This document shows, one piece after another, positions 27,224-35,846 of a stretch of DNA of 64,000 nucleotides (position 1 is its first letter; every line of letters starts with the position of its first letter). Both the position numbers and the translations under genes were made by a program. The notes under the pieces are model-generated. The model ran no database searches and was not told the origin of the DNA. It saw nothing but the letters and a program-made list of their open reading frames with translations. The DNA comes from an uncultured bacterium (GTDB lineage: Bacteria; Verrucomicrobiota; Kiritimatiellia; CAIKKV01; CAITUY01): contig CAITUY010000038.1 of assembly GCA_903895695.1 (NCBI GenBank), positions 1 to 64,000 on the forward strand, in the 5' to 3' direction.

Positions 27224-28450
27224 CTAGCATGCGTCCGTGGTTGCCGCAAGGTGGCGGCGCGGGGCGGACGCCGTCGCCTTGCGAGCAAGTGTCGCCGCGT
27301 AGCAGGCCTCCAGACGGTCGACGATCACCGGCCACGCGAAGCGGTCGACGGCGACGCGACGGGCCGTCGCTCCCAGGGTGGTACGTAGCGCTGGATCGCG
27401 CTTCAGCCGGCAGAGTTTGTCGGCGAAGTCGTCCGGGTCGAACCCGGCGGTTAGGCCGACGGCGTCCGAGGCGAACAGTCGGCCGATCTCGCCCACCGGA
27501 TTGGCCACGGTCGGCCGGCCTGCCGCGAGATAGTCGCCCATCTTGTGGGGCCAGCGTCCCCGGTTCGCGGGGCTGTCGGCCAGTGGCAAGGCGAAGACAT
27601 CGGCACAACCCAGCACTCCCGGCAGAGCATCGGCGGGCAGGTACCCGACATGACGGAAATTCGCCTCCAAACCAAGGCGGCGGGCCTGGTGTTCGAGGCT
27701 GGGTCCACGGTGGCCGGACATGACGAGCAGGACGTCGGGATGCTGCCGGACCACCCGGCGGATCGCCTCGAATACCAGGCCCGCATCACCCGTCACATCG
27801 AGTGCGGTCAGAACGACCACGAATCGATCGGCCGGGATGCCGAGGGCGACCCGGCAGGGAGCGGGATCCAATGGCTGCACCCGGTCCACGGCCACGCCGC
27901 CGGGAATGCGATAGATGGTGTCGCGGTCGACGCCGAGGGTTTCGGCGCGTTCGCCGAGTTCCCGGCTGATGACGGTTGTGGCGTCCGCCCGGGGGCGGTA
28001 GTGCTCCTCGTACCAGGTCTCAACGCGGCCGAACAGCAGGCGGTAGAGAACCGGGCGCTGCTCGACGATCAAGCCTCCACGCCCCCACCAGTCGTTCCAA
28101 TCGATGATCAGCGGCGTTCGATGCGCGCGGCGCCAGGCGAGCAGCGGGTGGATGGTGGCGGGCCGCGTTTCGAAGGCGTGCACGAGTTCAAAGTCGCGCC
28201 CGCGCAGGAACAGCCAGCGCCGGAATGCCGATACGGGGTCCCACCCGGACCGGAGGCTGCCGAACAGGAGATCCGGTGTTTCCGCGTAAGTGACGCCATC
28301 GCCCGTCGCGACTCGCCACGCCAGCCGCCGCCGGTCGGACAGGCACAGGAGGGTGACGGCATGCCCGCGCGACACCAGTTCCCGAGCCCAGGCGGCTGAA
28401 CGCGCGAACGTTTTGAAACGTCGGTGGTGAGTAACGAAGAGGATGTTCAT
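27224..28450 (-). CDS. Glycosyltransferase (GT4-like, GT-B fold)
   Basis: A 408-residue glycosyltransferase. N-terminal MNILFVTHHRRF, a glycine-rich acceptor-site region, then the C-terminal domain with VVLTALDVTGDAG, HVGYLPAD and the donor-site KMGDYLAAGRPTVANPVGE. It would add one sugar to the lipid-linked repeat unit. ATG 28450 is chosen because it begins the conserved first strand; GTG 28465 overlapping the upstream stop is an alternative. Cytoplasmic. Confidence 0.85.
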   Translation of the reverse strand: MNILFVTHHRRFKTFARSAAWARELVSRGHAVTLLCLSDRRRLAWRVATGDGVTYAETPDLLFGSLRSGWDPVSAFRRWLFLRGRDFELVHAFETRPATIHPLLAWRRAHRTPLIIDWNDWWGRGGLIVEQRPVLYRLLFGRVETWYEEHYRPRADATTVISRELGERAETLGVDRDTIYRIPGGVAVDRVQPLDPAPCRVALGIPADRFVVVLTALDVTGDAGLVFEAIRRVVRQHPDVLLVMSGHRGPSLEHQARRLGLEANFRHVGYLPADALPGVLGCADVFALPLADSPANRGRWPHKMGDYLAAGRPTVANPVGEIGRLFASDAVGLTAGFDPDDFADKLCRLKRDPALRTTLGATARRVAVDRFAWPVIVDRLEACYAATLARKATASAPRRHLAATTDAC

Positions 28451-28461
28451 GACACATTCCG

Positions 28462-29595
28462 TCACGGTGGCGGCAACGCGCTCAACTCGTTACGATACAG
28501 TTCGAGCATGCGCATCGCCGCCTGGTTCCAGTTGAAACGGGCGGCCAGACGGGCACGGATCTCCTCGATACGGTCGCGCGGCAGGGCCAGTACTTCGTCC
28601 AGGGCCTCGAAGAAGCCGTGCGCGGTGGCCCCCGTCCACCCTCCGGGAACACCGGCCATGATCTCGCGCAATGAAGTTGTGGCGCGATAGCAGACGGGCG
28701 TTCCTGCCGCGTAGCTTTCGATCGCTGGCAGACCAAACCCCTCGATTTCACTGAGCAGTACGAGCGCACGGCTGGACGCCATACGGTGCGCCAATTCGGC
28801 ATCCGACACCCGACCGACGAAGTCGGTGGCCACCCCGATAGGCGGCGGTCCCCATTCCGCCGGCCAACCCGTCAGGCCCGTCACCGTGACGCGGGTCATG
28901 CCGGGCGCGCGCCGCGCGTAGGCGGCCAGCAGGTGCAGGGTTTCCTTCGTTGCTTTATGCGGAAAGCGAGACCCCAACACGAGTAGGCCTGCCCGTACGA
29001 CATCACATATCGACGGAGTCTTCGCGGCGATCCCCGGGCCGAAGGGGACGACGGCAATCCTTGAAGCGGCGGCTGGAACCAGGGCCGCCAACTCGCCGCG
29101 GCTATAGTCCGAATCCGTGACAACGAAGTCCGCGCGTTTGAGCGAATGCCGCGTCAACCACAGGAGATAGTGCTGTTTGGCGCGCGGCAACGCCCCGGGC
29201 CAACGACGCGCATAGTGATCGATGATGGCGTCGTGCATCGTTGCCAGAATGCGCGTGCGGCCAGGGCAACAGATAGACACGTAGCCTTTGGGATAGTGCA
29301 ACAAGGCCACCTGGTGGCGTAAGGCCAGGCAGGGGGCCAGTACGTGATCGGCCAGTAATCGGCGGGCGCCGGTCGCATAGTCGCCCGGGATCGCGCACGC
29401 CGTCATCCAGGCCGGCAATTCCGGCGGGAGCAGCGCCGCCGCATTGGAGCGGCTTACCAGAATTCGCACTCGGAAACCGGGGTCGGCTTGATCAGCCAGT
29501 GCCGCGATCAAGTTGCGCGTATAGTGGAAGATGCCCGTTGACGAAGTCTTCGAGCCACCCTGATCCAGGGCGTAAATGGCGATGGTGGGAATCAT
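28462..29595 (-). CDS. Glycosyltransferase family 4-like protein
   Basis: A 377-residue GT-B glycosyltransferase starting at ATG 29595, which directly precedes the first strand IAIYALD and the acceptor loop TGIFHYTRNL. In the C-terminal half GSRFPHKATKETL, VGRVSDAEL and the EX7E-like ESEIEGFGLPAIESYAAG-type segment bind the nucleotide sugar. An upstream in-frame extension lies within the polymerase gene and is Arg/Pro-rich, so it was not used. Third enzyme from the 5' end of the EPS operon. Confidence 0.85.
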   Translation of the reverse strand: MIPTIAIYALDQGGSKTSSTGIFHYTRNLIAALADQADPGFRVRILVSRSNAAALLPPELPAWMTACAIPGDYATGARRLLADHVLAPCLALRHQVALLHYPKGYVSICCPGRTRILATMHDAIIDHYARRWPGALPRAKQHYLLWLTRHSLKRADFVVTDSDYSRGELAALVPAAASRIAVVPFGPGIAAKTPSICDVVRAGLLVLGSRFPHKATKETLHLLAAYARRAPGMTRVTVTGLTGWPAEWGPPPIGVATDFVGRVSDAELAHRMASSRALVLLSEIEGFGLPAIESYAAGTPVCYRATTSLREIMAGVPGGWTGATAHGFFEALDEVLALPRDRIEEIRARLAARFNWNQAAMRMLELYRNELSALPPP

Positions 29596-29614
29596 CGTGG
29601 CCGTCGGGCCGGGT

Positions 29615-31105
29615 TCAGCGCGCGTCAGCCGCTTTGGCGGAGGGTTCGCTATCGGCGGGTTTCGTCTCACGTTGCCGGTCCTCGAACGCCGCGCGCGCAA
29701 TGACGACCAGCAGGAGCGGTTCGCTTGGGAAATGGCCGGCGATCCAGGCGAAGATCACCCAGATAAACGTGCTCGAGACCGCCAGGAAGTAGAAGGCATG
29801 CTGTACATCGGAGATTCCTTCGCGCCACAGGGCTCGTGCGATGGGGGCAATGAGGTAGGCGAAGACCTTGACGTACAGCGCGAGTCCGAAGACACCGAAC
29901 ACGGCCAACACGGTCCAAAGTCCGGCCTCATAGTAGCCCAGGCTTGCGGCGGCTCGCATCATCTCGTCGAACCAGAAGGATGTTTCCAGGGCCGGCTCGC
30001 GATAAGGGATGAGACGAGTGCCGAAGACAAACGAGGGCACTGAGCGCGTCCAGTTGTTGTAGGCAATGTGCATGAGACCGTAATGCCAATCGTCGCTGCC
30101 TTCGACGATGCGATGCACGTCCTGGTAAGGGGTCCTCATCACGACGATCGACAGGGTGCGCTGAATACGTTCGGGGAAGACGTGGACCAGGTCCGGATTG
30201 GCATTGAAGGCGATCAACGTCGTAACGGCCAGTGCGGCGAGCGTCCCGAGCAGTATGAATCGGCGTTGCGCCGCCGCCCAGATCAAGGGAATCACTACGC
30301 TTATGCCCAGGCTGACGCGACTGCCTCCAACAACGACGAACCAGCCGGCCAGACCCGCCACGGCGAGATGGAAGCCTCGCGCGATTCGGCTTGGCGACAA
30401 GCAGGCGAAGGCCAGGCTGGCATAGAGGAGCCACAGACCCGATTCGCGCAGGTCCATGCCCTCGGTGTAGATACCGGGCAGGAGGAACCCTGGAGCCGTT
30501 CCGGCCACGGCGGGTGCGTAGTAGCCGATCAGACCGAGTCCCGAGCGGCAGAGGGACGAGACGTAGATCAGAATCAGTACCCACTTTAGGTAACGAGTCT
30601 TGCCATAGAGATAGAAGGGCACGGCGAAAACCAAGGGCCAGAGGCCGCGCACGTAAACGCGGAAGATGCTGCCTTGACCTTCGCGTCCCTCCAGGGTGAT
30701 CAGATAGAGACTGACGCCCAGATGCACGACCATGTAAATCAATAACACATAGAGGCTCAGGGGCAGCGGCGCGCGGGGAACGCGGGTAGCCTTCCGGGCG
30801 GCTATCAGCGGTACCAGCGGCAACAGGCACACGAGGAGGGCAATTTCGTGGGTATAGATTTTGAACCCGAAGAAGAACGTGCCGCCGAAACCCAAGGCCA
30901 TCGGCAGCAAAAGCCACCAGGCCTCGCGGGCCAGAAACGTCCAGGCCGCCAACGCCAGAATCGACGTGCAGACGATGCCCGTCATCCAGTCGTCTTCCGC
31001 GAACGTCGCCAACAAGAAGAGTACGATGGCGATGGCCGTCGCGCCGACCAGCCATTCGACCGCACCCCGCTGGAGGCGAGCGCCTCCGGTTCCCCATGTC
31101 TTCAT
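29615..31105 (-). CDS. O-antigen polymerase/ligase-like membrane protein (Wzy/WaaL type)
   Basis: A 496-residue protein with about eleven hydrophobic helices and a large periplasmic loop (about residues 300-400). That loop contains HYGLMHIAYNNW, the kind of region that carries catalytic residues in Wzy and WaaL proteins. Sequence in these families varies, so the call rests on topology and context. It is the first gene of the long minus-strand operon 31105 to 17852. It would polymerise repeat units on the periplasmic side or ligate them to a carrier. Confidence 0.8.
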   Translation of the reverse strand: MKTWGTGGARLQRGAVEWLVGATAIAIVLFLLATFAEDDWMTGIVCTSILALAAWTFLAREAWWLLLPMALGFGGTFFFGFKIYTHEIALLVCLLPLVPLIAARKATRVPRAPLPLSLYVLLIYMVVHLGVSLYLITLEGREGQGSIFRVYVRGLWPLVFAVPFYLYGKTRYLKWVLILIYVSSLCRSGLGLIGYYAPAVAGTAPGFLLPGIYTEGMDLRESGLWLLYASLAFACLSPSRIARGFHLAVAGLAGWFVVVGGSRVSLGISVVIPLIWAAAQRRFILLGTLAALAVTTLIAFNANPDLVHVFPERIQRTLSIVVMRTPYQDVHRIVEGSDDWHYGLMHIAYNNWTRSVPSFVFGTRLIPYREPALETSFWFDEMMRAAASLGYYEAGLWTVLAVFGVFGLALYVKVFAYLIAPIARALWREGISDVQHAFYFLAVSSTFIWVIFAWIAGHFPSEPLLLVVIARAAFEDRQRETKPADSEPSAKAADAR

Positions 31106-31140
31106 AGCGCCCTTCTGTTCGCCGTTGCTTCGGTTGGACG

Positions 31141-31169
31141 TTCACAAACTCTGCCGCATGGCATAGGAT
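31141..31169 (+). promoter_or_regulatory. Vegetative promoter for the GT9 gene, near-leaderless
   Basis: TTCACA (31141-31146), 17 bases, TAGGAT (31164-31169). The -10 ends only ten bases before ATG 31180, so the transcript would carry a leader of three to four bases and no ribosome site. Confidence 0.45.
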
Positions 31170-31179
31170 AGGCATTCTT

Positions 31180-32343
31180 ATGGCCGTTCTCCGCTGCACA
31201 ATCCGGCGCCCAGTGCACCTTATCGCCGCCTGGGCCAGCGAATGGGCCCACTTGCCGTTGCGACTGGCGGGCCGCCTCGTTGCGCCGGGACAGCCCGTTC
31301 CGCCTCATGCCTGGCGGAAGGTGCTGCTGCTCGGCGCCGATCACATTGGCGACGTTCTTTGGCTGACGGCATCGTTGCCGGCTCTCAAGCGTGGCTTGCC
31401 CAAGGCCCGGCTCGTCATGACCGTTTCGGGACCTGCCGCGCAGGTGGTGGAGAATAATCCGTACGTTGACGACATCGTGCGTATGCCTCCCGCCGCCCGG
31501 GGGGCGGAGGCCATTGCCGCCTTGCGTACGGTCCATGCCGATGCCGCGATCTGTTACGACACCGGCGCGTACGTTCAGTCGCTCCAACGGGTCTTGCGGG
31601 CGGGGATACCCAATCGTATCGCTTACGTGCATAAAGGTTTTTCCGCCTGGGTGACGCATCCCGTCGCGATTCAATTTCCACAGCCCCATCCCGCTTACTT
31701 TCGGGACCTCGTGGCACAGGTGACGGGCACGGCCCCCGACTGGCCACTTCGTCCCCAGGTCTTTCCGGTGCCGTCAGACGACCGTGAGGCGGCCAACCTG
31801 TGGGCTGAACTGCGGCTGACGGACGATCGCCCGGTCTTGGCCTGCTTCGTGACAAGCCGTCAAGTTGCGGGAGCTTGGCCCTCCGACGTATTCGGCCGCA
31901 TCCTAGCCGTCGCACAGGCGCAATGTCCCGTGCAGTTGGTGCTCATGGGCGCGACCGGCGAAGCGCCGATGCTTGCCGAACTCAAGGTCCGGCACCGTCT
32001 GTCGGCCGAGATTGCCGCCGGCCGGCTGAACCTGCGAGCTCTGAGCGTATTCCTGAGACGCTGCAATCTTGTTCTTGCTGCCGATTCCGGCCCACGCCAT
32101 GTTGCCAATGCCGCCGGCGTACCCGTAACTTTCATCCGTAACCTCTGGGCGCGACACATCGAGACCGGGGCCTATCTCGATACCGAAACGGACCTGGCCC
32201 CAGACCTGGCTGAAGTCGATCCGGGCGATGCGTCAAAGTGGCAGCGCCTGCTCGATCCGGAATACGCCGCCACTCGCATCATCAGCCTTCTGGGCTCCGC
32301 CCCGCGGCCACAGCCGTCTGGTTTTCAACCCGCGCTGGAATGA
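31180..32343 (+). CDS. Glycosyltransferase family 9 (heptosyltransferase-like)
   Basis: A 387-residue GT9 protein. The first domain begins near residue 46 with RKVLLLGADHIGDVLWLTASLPAL-like sequence, the typical ADP-heptose transferase N-terminus, here preceded by about 45 extra residues. The second domain includes QLVLMGA and the donor-site LVLAADSGPRHVANAAGVP. These enzymes usually add heptose or related sugars to LPS core; the actual sugar is unknown. It is the only plus-strand gene in the polysaccharide region, between two minus-strand operons, and overlaps the FkbM gene tail-to-tail by 62 bases. Confidence 0.85.
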   Translation: MAVLRCTIRRPVHLIAAWASEWAHLPLRLAGRLVAPGQPVPPHAWRKVLLLGADHIGDVLWLTASLPALKRGLPKARLVMTVSGPAAQVVENNPYVDDIVRMPPAARGAEAIAALRTVHADAAICYDTGAYVQSLQRVLRAGIPNRIAYVHKGFSAWVTHPVAIQFPQPHPAYFRDLVAQVTGTAPDWPLRPQVFPVPSDDREAANLWAELRLTDDRPVLACFVTSRQVAGAWPSDVFGRILAVAQAQCPVQLVLMGATGEAPMLAELKVRHRLSAEIAAGRLNLRALSVFLRRCNLVLAADSGPRHVANAAGVPVTFIRNLWARHIETGAYLDTETDLAPDLAEVDPGDASKWQRLLDPEYAATRIISLLGSAPRPQPSGFQPALE

Positions 32344-33166
32344 AGAAGGCATTGTAGCAGCCGGGCGACCGGGCACAACCCGTATCGATACCCGGCGCCC
32401 GGACATACCGGCAGGCCGCGAGGAATTCATCGATGTCACGTTCGGTCAAGCCGAACAGCCCCAGCGTGAATCGGTTGACTTCAACGGCCAAGCCGGCGAA
32501 TGCCTGCGCCCGCAGGGCGGTTTCCATCCCTTTAAGCACGTTCAACTCGTAGCCTTCCACGTCGATCTTGGCGATCCAGCGCGGTGAGGCCGGCAGTTCG
32601 AGCCCGGTTGACGGACGCCAAGTGTCGAACGGGATGACATCCACCTCGATGGAAGCCCCCGTAAGCCCCGGATGCTGCCCGAAAGTGGAATGTCCGGAAT
32701 CCGTAGAGCCAAGATGTAACGGCAGCCGCGCGTGACGATCGCCCAGGGCAACGCCATGGATGTGGAACTGCTCCAATCGGTTTCGTTTACGAACCGCCTG
32801 CATCAGCTCCGCGTGGGCCGGCGTGGGGTCGAAGGCATGAACGGTCAGACGTGGACAGCGCGACATCATCCAATAGGAGTAAAAACCGTAATTGGCGCCG
32901 ATGTCGAAGAAAGCGTCGGCGTTCCGCCCCCACTCGGCCAGGACCCGCGGCGTCGGGTGTTCGAATCGGGCTCCTTGCCAGAATGTGACGCACTGTGTCT
33001 CGTCGTCGAGGTCGAGCTCCAGGGCGACGCCGGGAAACAGCTCTACGTCCACGCGTCGAGGCAACGCCTGGGTTACGGCCCGGTAACCGTGTTGTCCCAG
33101 CGGCGGAAAACGATACCCGAGACCGGCGCGGATCCGATCGATCAACCAGGAGCGGCGGCCGTTCAA
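32282..33166 (-). CDS. FkbM-family methyltransferase
   Basis: A 294-residue SAM-dependent methyltransferase of the FkbM class. FFDIGANYGFYSYW is the SAM-binding motif I, HAFDPTP motif II, and IAKIDVEGYELNVLKGM the FkbM hallmark. Members methylate sugar hydroxyls in O-antigens and glycolipids. Its last 62 bases overlap the end of the GT9 gene on the other strand. The start overlaps the preceding methyltransferase stop. Last gene of the second polysaccharide operon. Confidence 0.88.
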   Translation of the reverse strand: MNGRRSWLIDRIRAGLGYRFPPLGQHGYRAVTQALPRRVDVELFPGVALELDLDDETQCVTFWQGARFEHPTPRVLAEWGRNADAFFDIGANYGFYSYWMMSRCPRLTVHAFDPTPAHAELMQAVRKRNRLEQFHIHGVALGDRHARLPLHLGSTDSGHSTFGQHPGLTGASIEVDVIPFDTWRPSTGLELPASPRWIAKIDVEGYELNVLKGMETALRAQAFAGLAVEVNRFTLGLFGLTERDIDEFLAACRYVRAPGIDTGCARSPGCYNAFFIPARVENQTAVAAGRSPEG

Positions 33167-33999
33167 GTGGTCTTCCTTCCGGGTGCCTCGGGGCTTACGA
33201 CCGCGAAGGCAAGGCTCGTGCCTTCGATCGACCGAAGGCTATTCAGACGTGTTTCATCCCGGTAGACGCCATTTAACGCGTCGGTCACGTCGGGCCAGAC
33301 GCTATCGTAATCGTGCCAGATAATAACGCCCGAGCGGCCAAGCAGACGGAGCGCCAGTCGCGTGTCGCTGAGAACGTAGTCGTACGTGTGACTCCCGTCT
33401 ACGAAAACCATATCCATTGTCCCTGCCAGTTCGCCCGGGTCATACTGACCGGAATCGGCATAGATCTGAACAATACGGTCCCGGTGCGGGTCTGACAGGA
33501 ATCGCGAGCCTGACTGTATCTTCCGCACGAATGCCTTTTCCCCTTCGTCGAGGCGATAGACCGTGTTTTCGACGTCTTGAGGGGGAAGATCCAGTGTCCA
33601 CAGACGGGCGTCCTGCGGCGCATTCGCGATCAAATTGAGCGACGTCCGGCCGTCAAATGTGCCGATCTCAAAGAGACGCTTCGGGCGGTGACGGGTCACC
33701 AGTCCGGCGATACAGAGCAACTCCAGCAGAGAGATATTGCCGTTTGCGGCCACAGGCGCCAAAATCCGACAGGCTCCCCCCTCCGGCAGGACCTCGTCCA
33801 ATGGGATTTTGGCGATGGCCGCCGGGGGCTTTGGATAAGGCCAGCCCAGCAGGACGCTCAAGTCCTTAAGAAATGCGCGTCCCGCTTTGCTCAATGGCGC
33901 CAACAACATGATCCGCGGCAAACGGACCCCGCAGTAGGCATATCGCAGCAGGAATCTGCCCTTCTGGCGCCACGGGTTCGTTCTCTCGCATGACTTCAC
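33163..33999 (-). CDS. Class I SAM methyltransferase (Methyltransf_24 type)
   Basis: A 278-residue protein. KRLFEIGTFDGRTSLNLI is the SAM-binding strand-loop-helix, LWTLDLPP motif II, and MVFVDGSHTYDYV the acidic loop found in cephalosporin hydroxylase/rhamnosyl-O-methyltransferase type enzymes. GTG 33999 is chosen as start: it overlaps the GT9 stop as GTGA and has AGGAG five bases upstream; a GTG 21 bases earlier is less likely. It probably methylates a sugar of the same glycan. Confidence 0.83.
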   Translation of the reverse strand: MKSCERTNPWRQKGRFLLRYAYCGVRLPRIMLLAPLSKAGRAFLKDLSVLLGWPYPKPPAAIAKIPLDEVLPEGGACRILAPVAANGNISLLELLCIAGLVTRHRPKRLFEIGTFDGRTSLNLIANAPQDARLWTLDLPPQDVENTVYRLDEGEKAFVRKIQSGSRFLSDPHRDRIVQIYADSGQYDPGELAGTMDMVFVDGSHTYDYVLSDTRLALRLLGRSGVIIWHDYDSVWPDVTDALNGVYRDETRLNSLRSIEGTSLAFAVVSPEAPGRKTT

Positions 34000-35039
34000 T
34001 TCATCTCCTGGTTTGTCCACAATAAACGAATGACTTCAGCGTAAAGCGTTTCGGCATTTACGTGCCCCGAAAAGTCGCAATGGCGATTCCCGACACGCCG
34101 CCGCTGCAGGCAATAGTCCGGTGGAGGGGCAAGCGCAACACCCTTGCCGTTGTCATTGCCCCATACGGCGGCAGACAGAGTCGGGGCGGCGCAGAATGGA
34201 GACACCGTCGCCACATCGGCCCAGTTCGCCAGATGGAGGGGCCCCGTGCTCGGCACCACATAGACTGCCATCTGCCGGATTAGGGCCGCCAATTGCTGCA
34301 GAGTCAGGTCGCCCATCGTATTCCAGAGCCGGTCGGAAGCCTGCACAGACGCCGGCCAGGTCGCGATCATCGCCCGTTCGGCGGCCACGCCTGTTGCCGC
34401 CAGTGTAACGTCCCGATGCTGCAGCAGCAGGGCCGCGAGGCGGCCGTACTCTGCTGGCGGCAGGTTGCAGGAACTCCCGCCGCATCCGGGATGGATCCCG
34501 ACGAGGCGCCGTCCTCCGGTGCGCGCGACAACTTGCCGCGCCATCGCATCGCACACCGCCGTCGGCAGGTAAAGCTCCGGCCGCGTCGTGCCGGGCGGGA
34601 TACCCAGGCGCCGGGCACAGTCGAGCAGGATGTCGGCAAAAGGACGCAACCGGCCGGGCAGCCCGGAGCGCAGGCAGTGATGTAACGTCAACCGGCCCCA
34701 GATGCCGGACCACATAGCCATTCGTGTGGGAATCCCGGAGAAGAAGGAGGCCCACAGCAACGCGGGCTGGCGGGCATAGGGCAGGATCAGAACATCGAAT
34801 CCGCCCCGCCGAAGCCAACGGCTTAGTGTGCCCCAGCCGTACGGGAATTGTGGACTGATCTGCCGGAGGTCGTGGATCGCCGCTACATGAGGATTCCCGT
34901 CGAAGAGCTGAGCCGCCGCCTCTGGAACCATGAGTTCCGTGCGGTACCCCGCCTGCGACAAGGCTCTCAACAGCGGCGTGCAGAGAAAGACGTCGCCCAC
35001 GTGGTCCAACCGTATCAGGAGGGCTTTCATGCAGGGCAT
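33996..35039 (-). CDS. Glycosyltransferase family 9 (heptosyltransferase-like)
   Basis: A 347-residue GT9 protein. MKALLIRLDHVGDVFLCTPLLRAL is shortened here: the signature IRLDHVGD lies at residues 8-15. The C-terminal domain has LVGIHPGCGGSS and VVPSTGPLHLANWADV, the nucleotide-sugar site. The start ATG 35039 is three bases after the preceding stop; ATG 35030 would begin at the conserved strand. A second GT9 enzyme of a different subtype lies at 31180-32343, so the glycan may contain two sugars of this class. Confidence 0.88.
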   Translation of the reverse strand: MPCMKALLIRLDHVGDVFLCTPLLRALSQAGYRTELMVPEAAAQLFDGNPHVAAIHDLRQISPQFPYGWGTLSRWLRRGGFDVLILPYARQPALLWASFFSGIPTRMAMWSGIWGRLTLHHCLRSGLPGRLRPFADILLDCARRLGIPPGTTRPELYLPTAVCDAMARQVVARTGGRRLVGIHPGCGGSSCNLPPAEYGRLAALLLQHRDVTLAATGVAAERAMIATWPASVQASDRLWNTMGDLTLQQLAALIRQMAVYVVPSTGPLHLANWADVATVSPFCAAPTLSAAVWGNDNGKGVALAPPPDYCLQRRRVGNRHCDFSGHVNAETLYAEVIRLLWTNQEMK

Positions 35040-35042
35040 GCG

Positions 35043-35834
35043 TCAAACACCAGGGATCCGCCGTGAGGCGGCCCCCGTGGTCGCCGGCACCGCGTGCAGA
35101 AGACCGCTCCCGAGGCCAATTTCACTGCATGTGTAACCGAGGCGACTCAACCGGGACTGACACGCGGCAAACGTTCGCTCACCGTTACGGATGTGATACG
35201 CCTGAACCAAGAGTTCGGGACGGTCGTCGCGGAGCAGGTCAACCGCTCCCTCCAGTGCCTCGATCTCGGCTCCTTCAATATCCATCTTAACCAAGTCGAC
35301 GCGGTCGGTGGCGGTACGGCGCTTCCACGCGTCCAGCGGCTCGGCACGGACCCTCTCGGCGAACGGGAGGCCCGTTAGATGGTCCCCGGCGTCGCGGAGC
35401 GCGCTGATCGAGCCATTCGACCGGAAGATCATGTCGTCCGTGCGATTCCACAAAGCGAGATGCTCAATGCGCACCCGCGAACTGAAGCCGTTCATGCCGA
35501 CATTACGGCGCAGCAATTCGGCCTGGCGGCGCGACGGTTCGAAGGCCACCACGGTGGCCGTGGGTATGCGAACACATACCGAGAGCGTGAACTGTCCTGT
35601 CGCCGCGCCAATATCAAGCACGGTCTGAAATGTGCGTCTCGACAACGCCTGCCAGTACGGTTCGATTTCCTTGGCGAACAGGGCGGGCAGGGTATCGTCC
35701 CACCAGAACGACCGCGCGACCTTGAGCCGGCGGTCATCAATGGCAAGTGTCCGTGTGAATGGCGTGTAACGGGACTCGAGCAGGCGGATCGCCAGCTTCA
35801 GCCGTTCCGCCGCCATCGATTGCCGAAGATTCAT
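35043..35834 (-). CDS. FkbM-family methyltransferase
   Basis: A 263-residue methyltransferase. VLDIGAATGQFTL is motif I, VVAFEPSRRQAELL motif II, and DLVKMDIEGAEIEALEGAV the FkbM hallmark. It shares the family with the gene at 32282 but the two are clearly diverged, so they likely act on different positions or sugars. Followed by the GT9 gene with three bases between. Confidence 0.87.
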   Translation of the reverse strand: MNLRQSMAAERLKLAIRLLESRYTPFTRTLAIDDRRLKVARSFWWDDTLPALFAKEIEPYWQALSRRTFQTVLDIGAATGQFTLSVCVRIPTATVVAFEPSRRQAELLRRNVGMNGFSSRVRIEHLALWNRTDDMIFRSNGSISALRDAGDHLTGLPFAERVRAEPLDAWKRRTATDRVDLVKMDIEGAEIEALEGAVDLLRDDRPELLVQAYHIRNGERTFAACQSRLSRLGYTCSEIGLGSGLLHAVPATTGAASRRIPGV

Positions 35835-35846
35835 ACCTGCATCTCC

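Noticed and set aside
31160..31173. GG-N10-GC pattern resembling a sigma-54 promoter before the GT9 gene
   Set aside because: The transcript would start downstream of ATG 31180, and the -24 box (TGGCAT) and -12 box (GGC) are poorer than at 9742; a vegetative promoter fits better.
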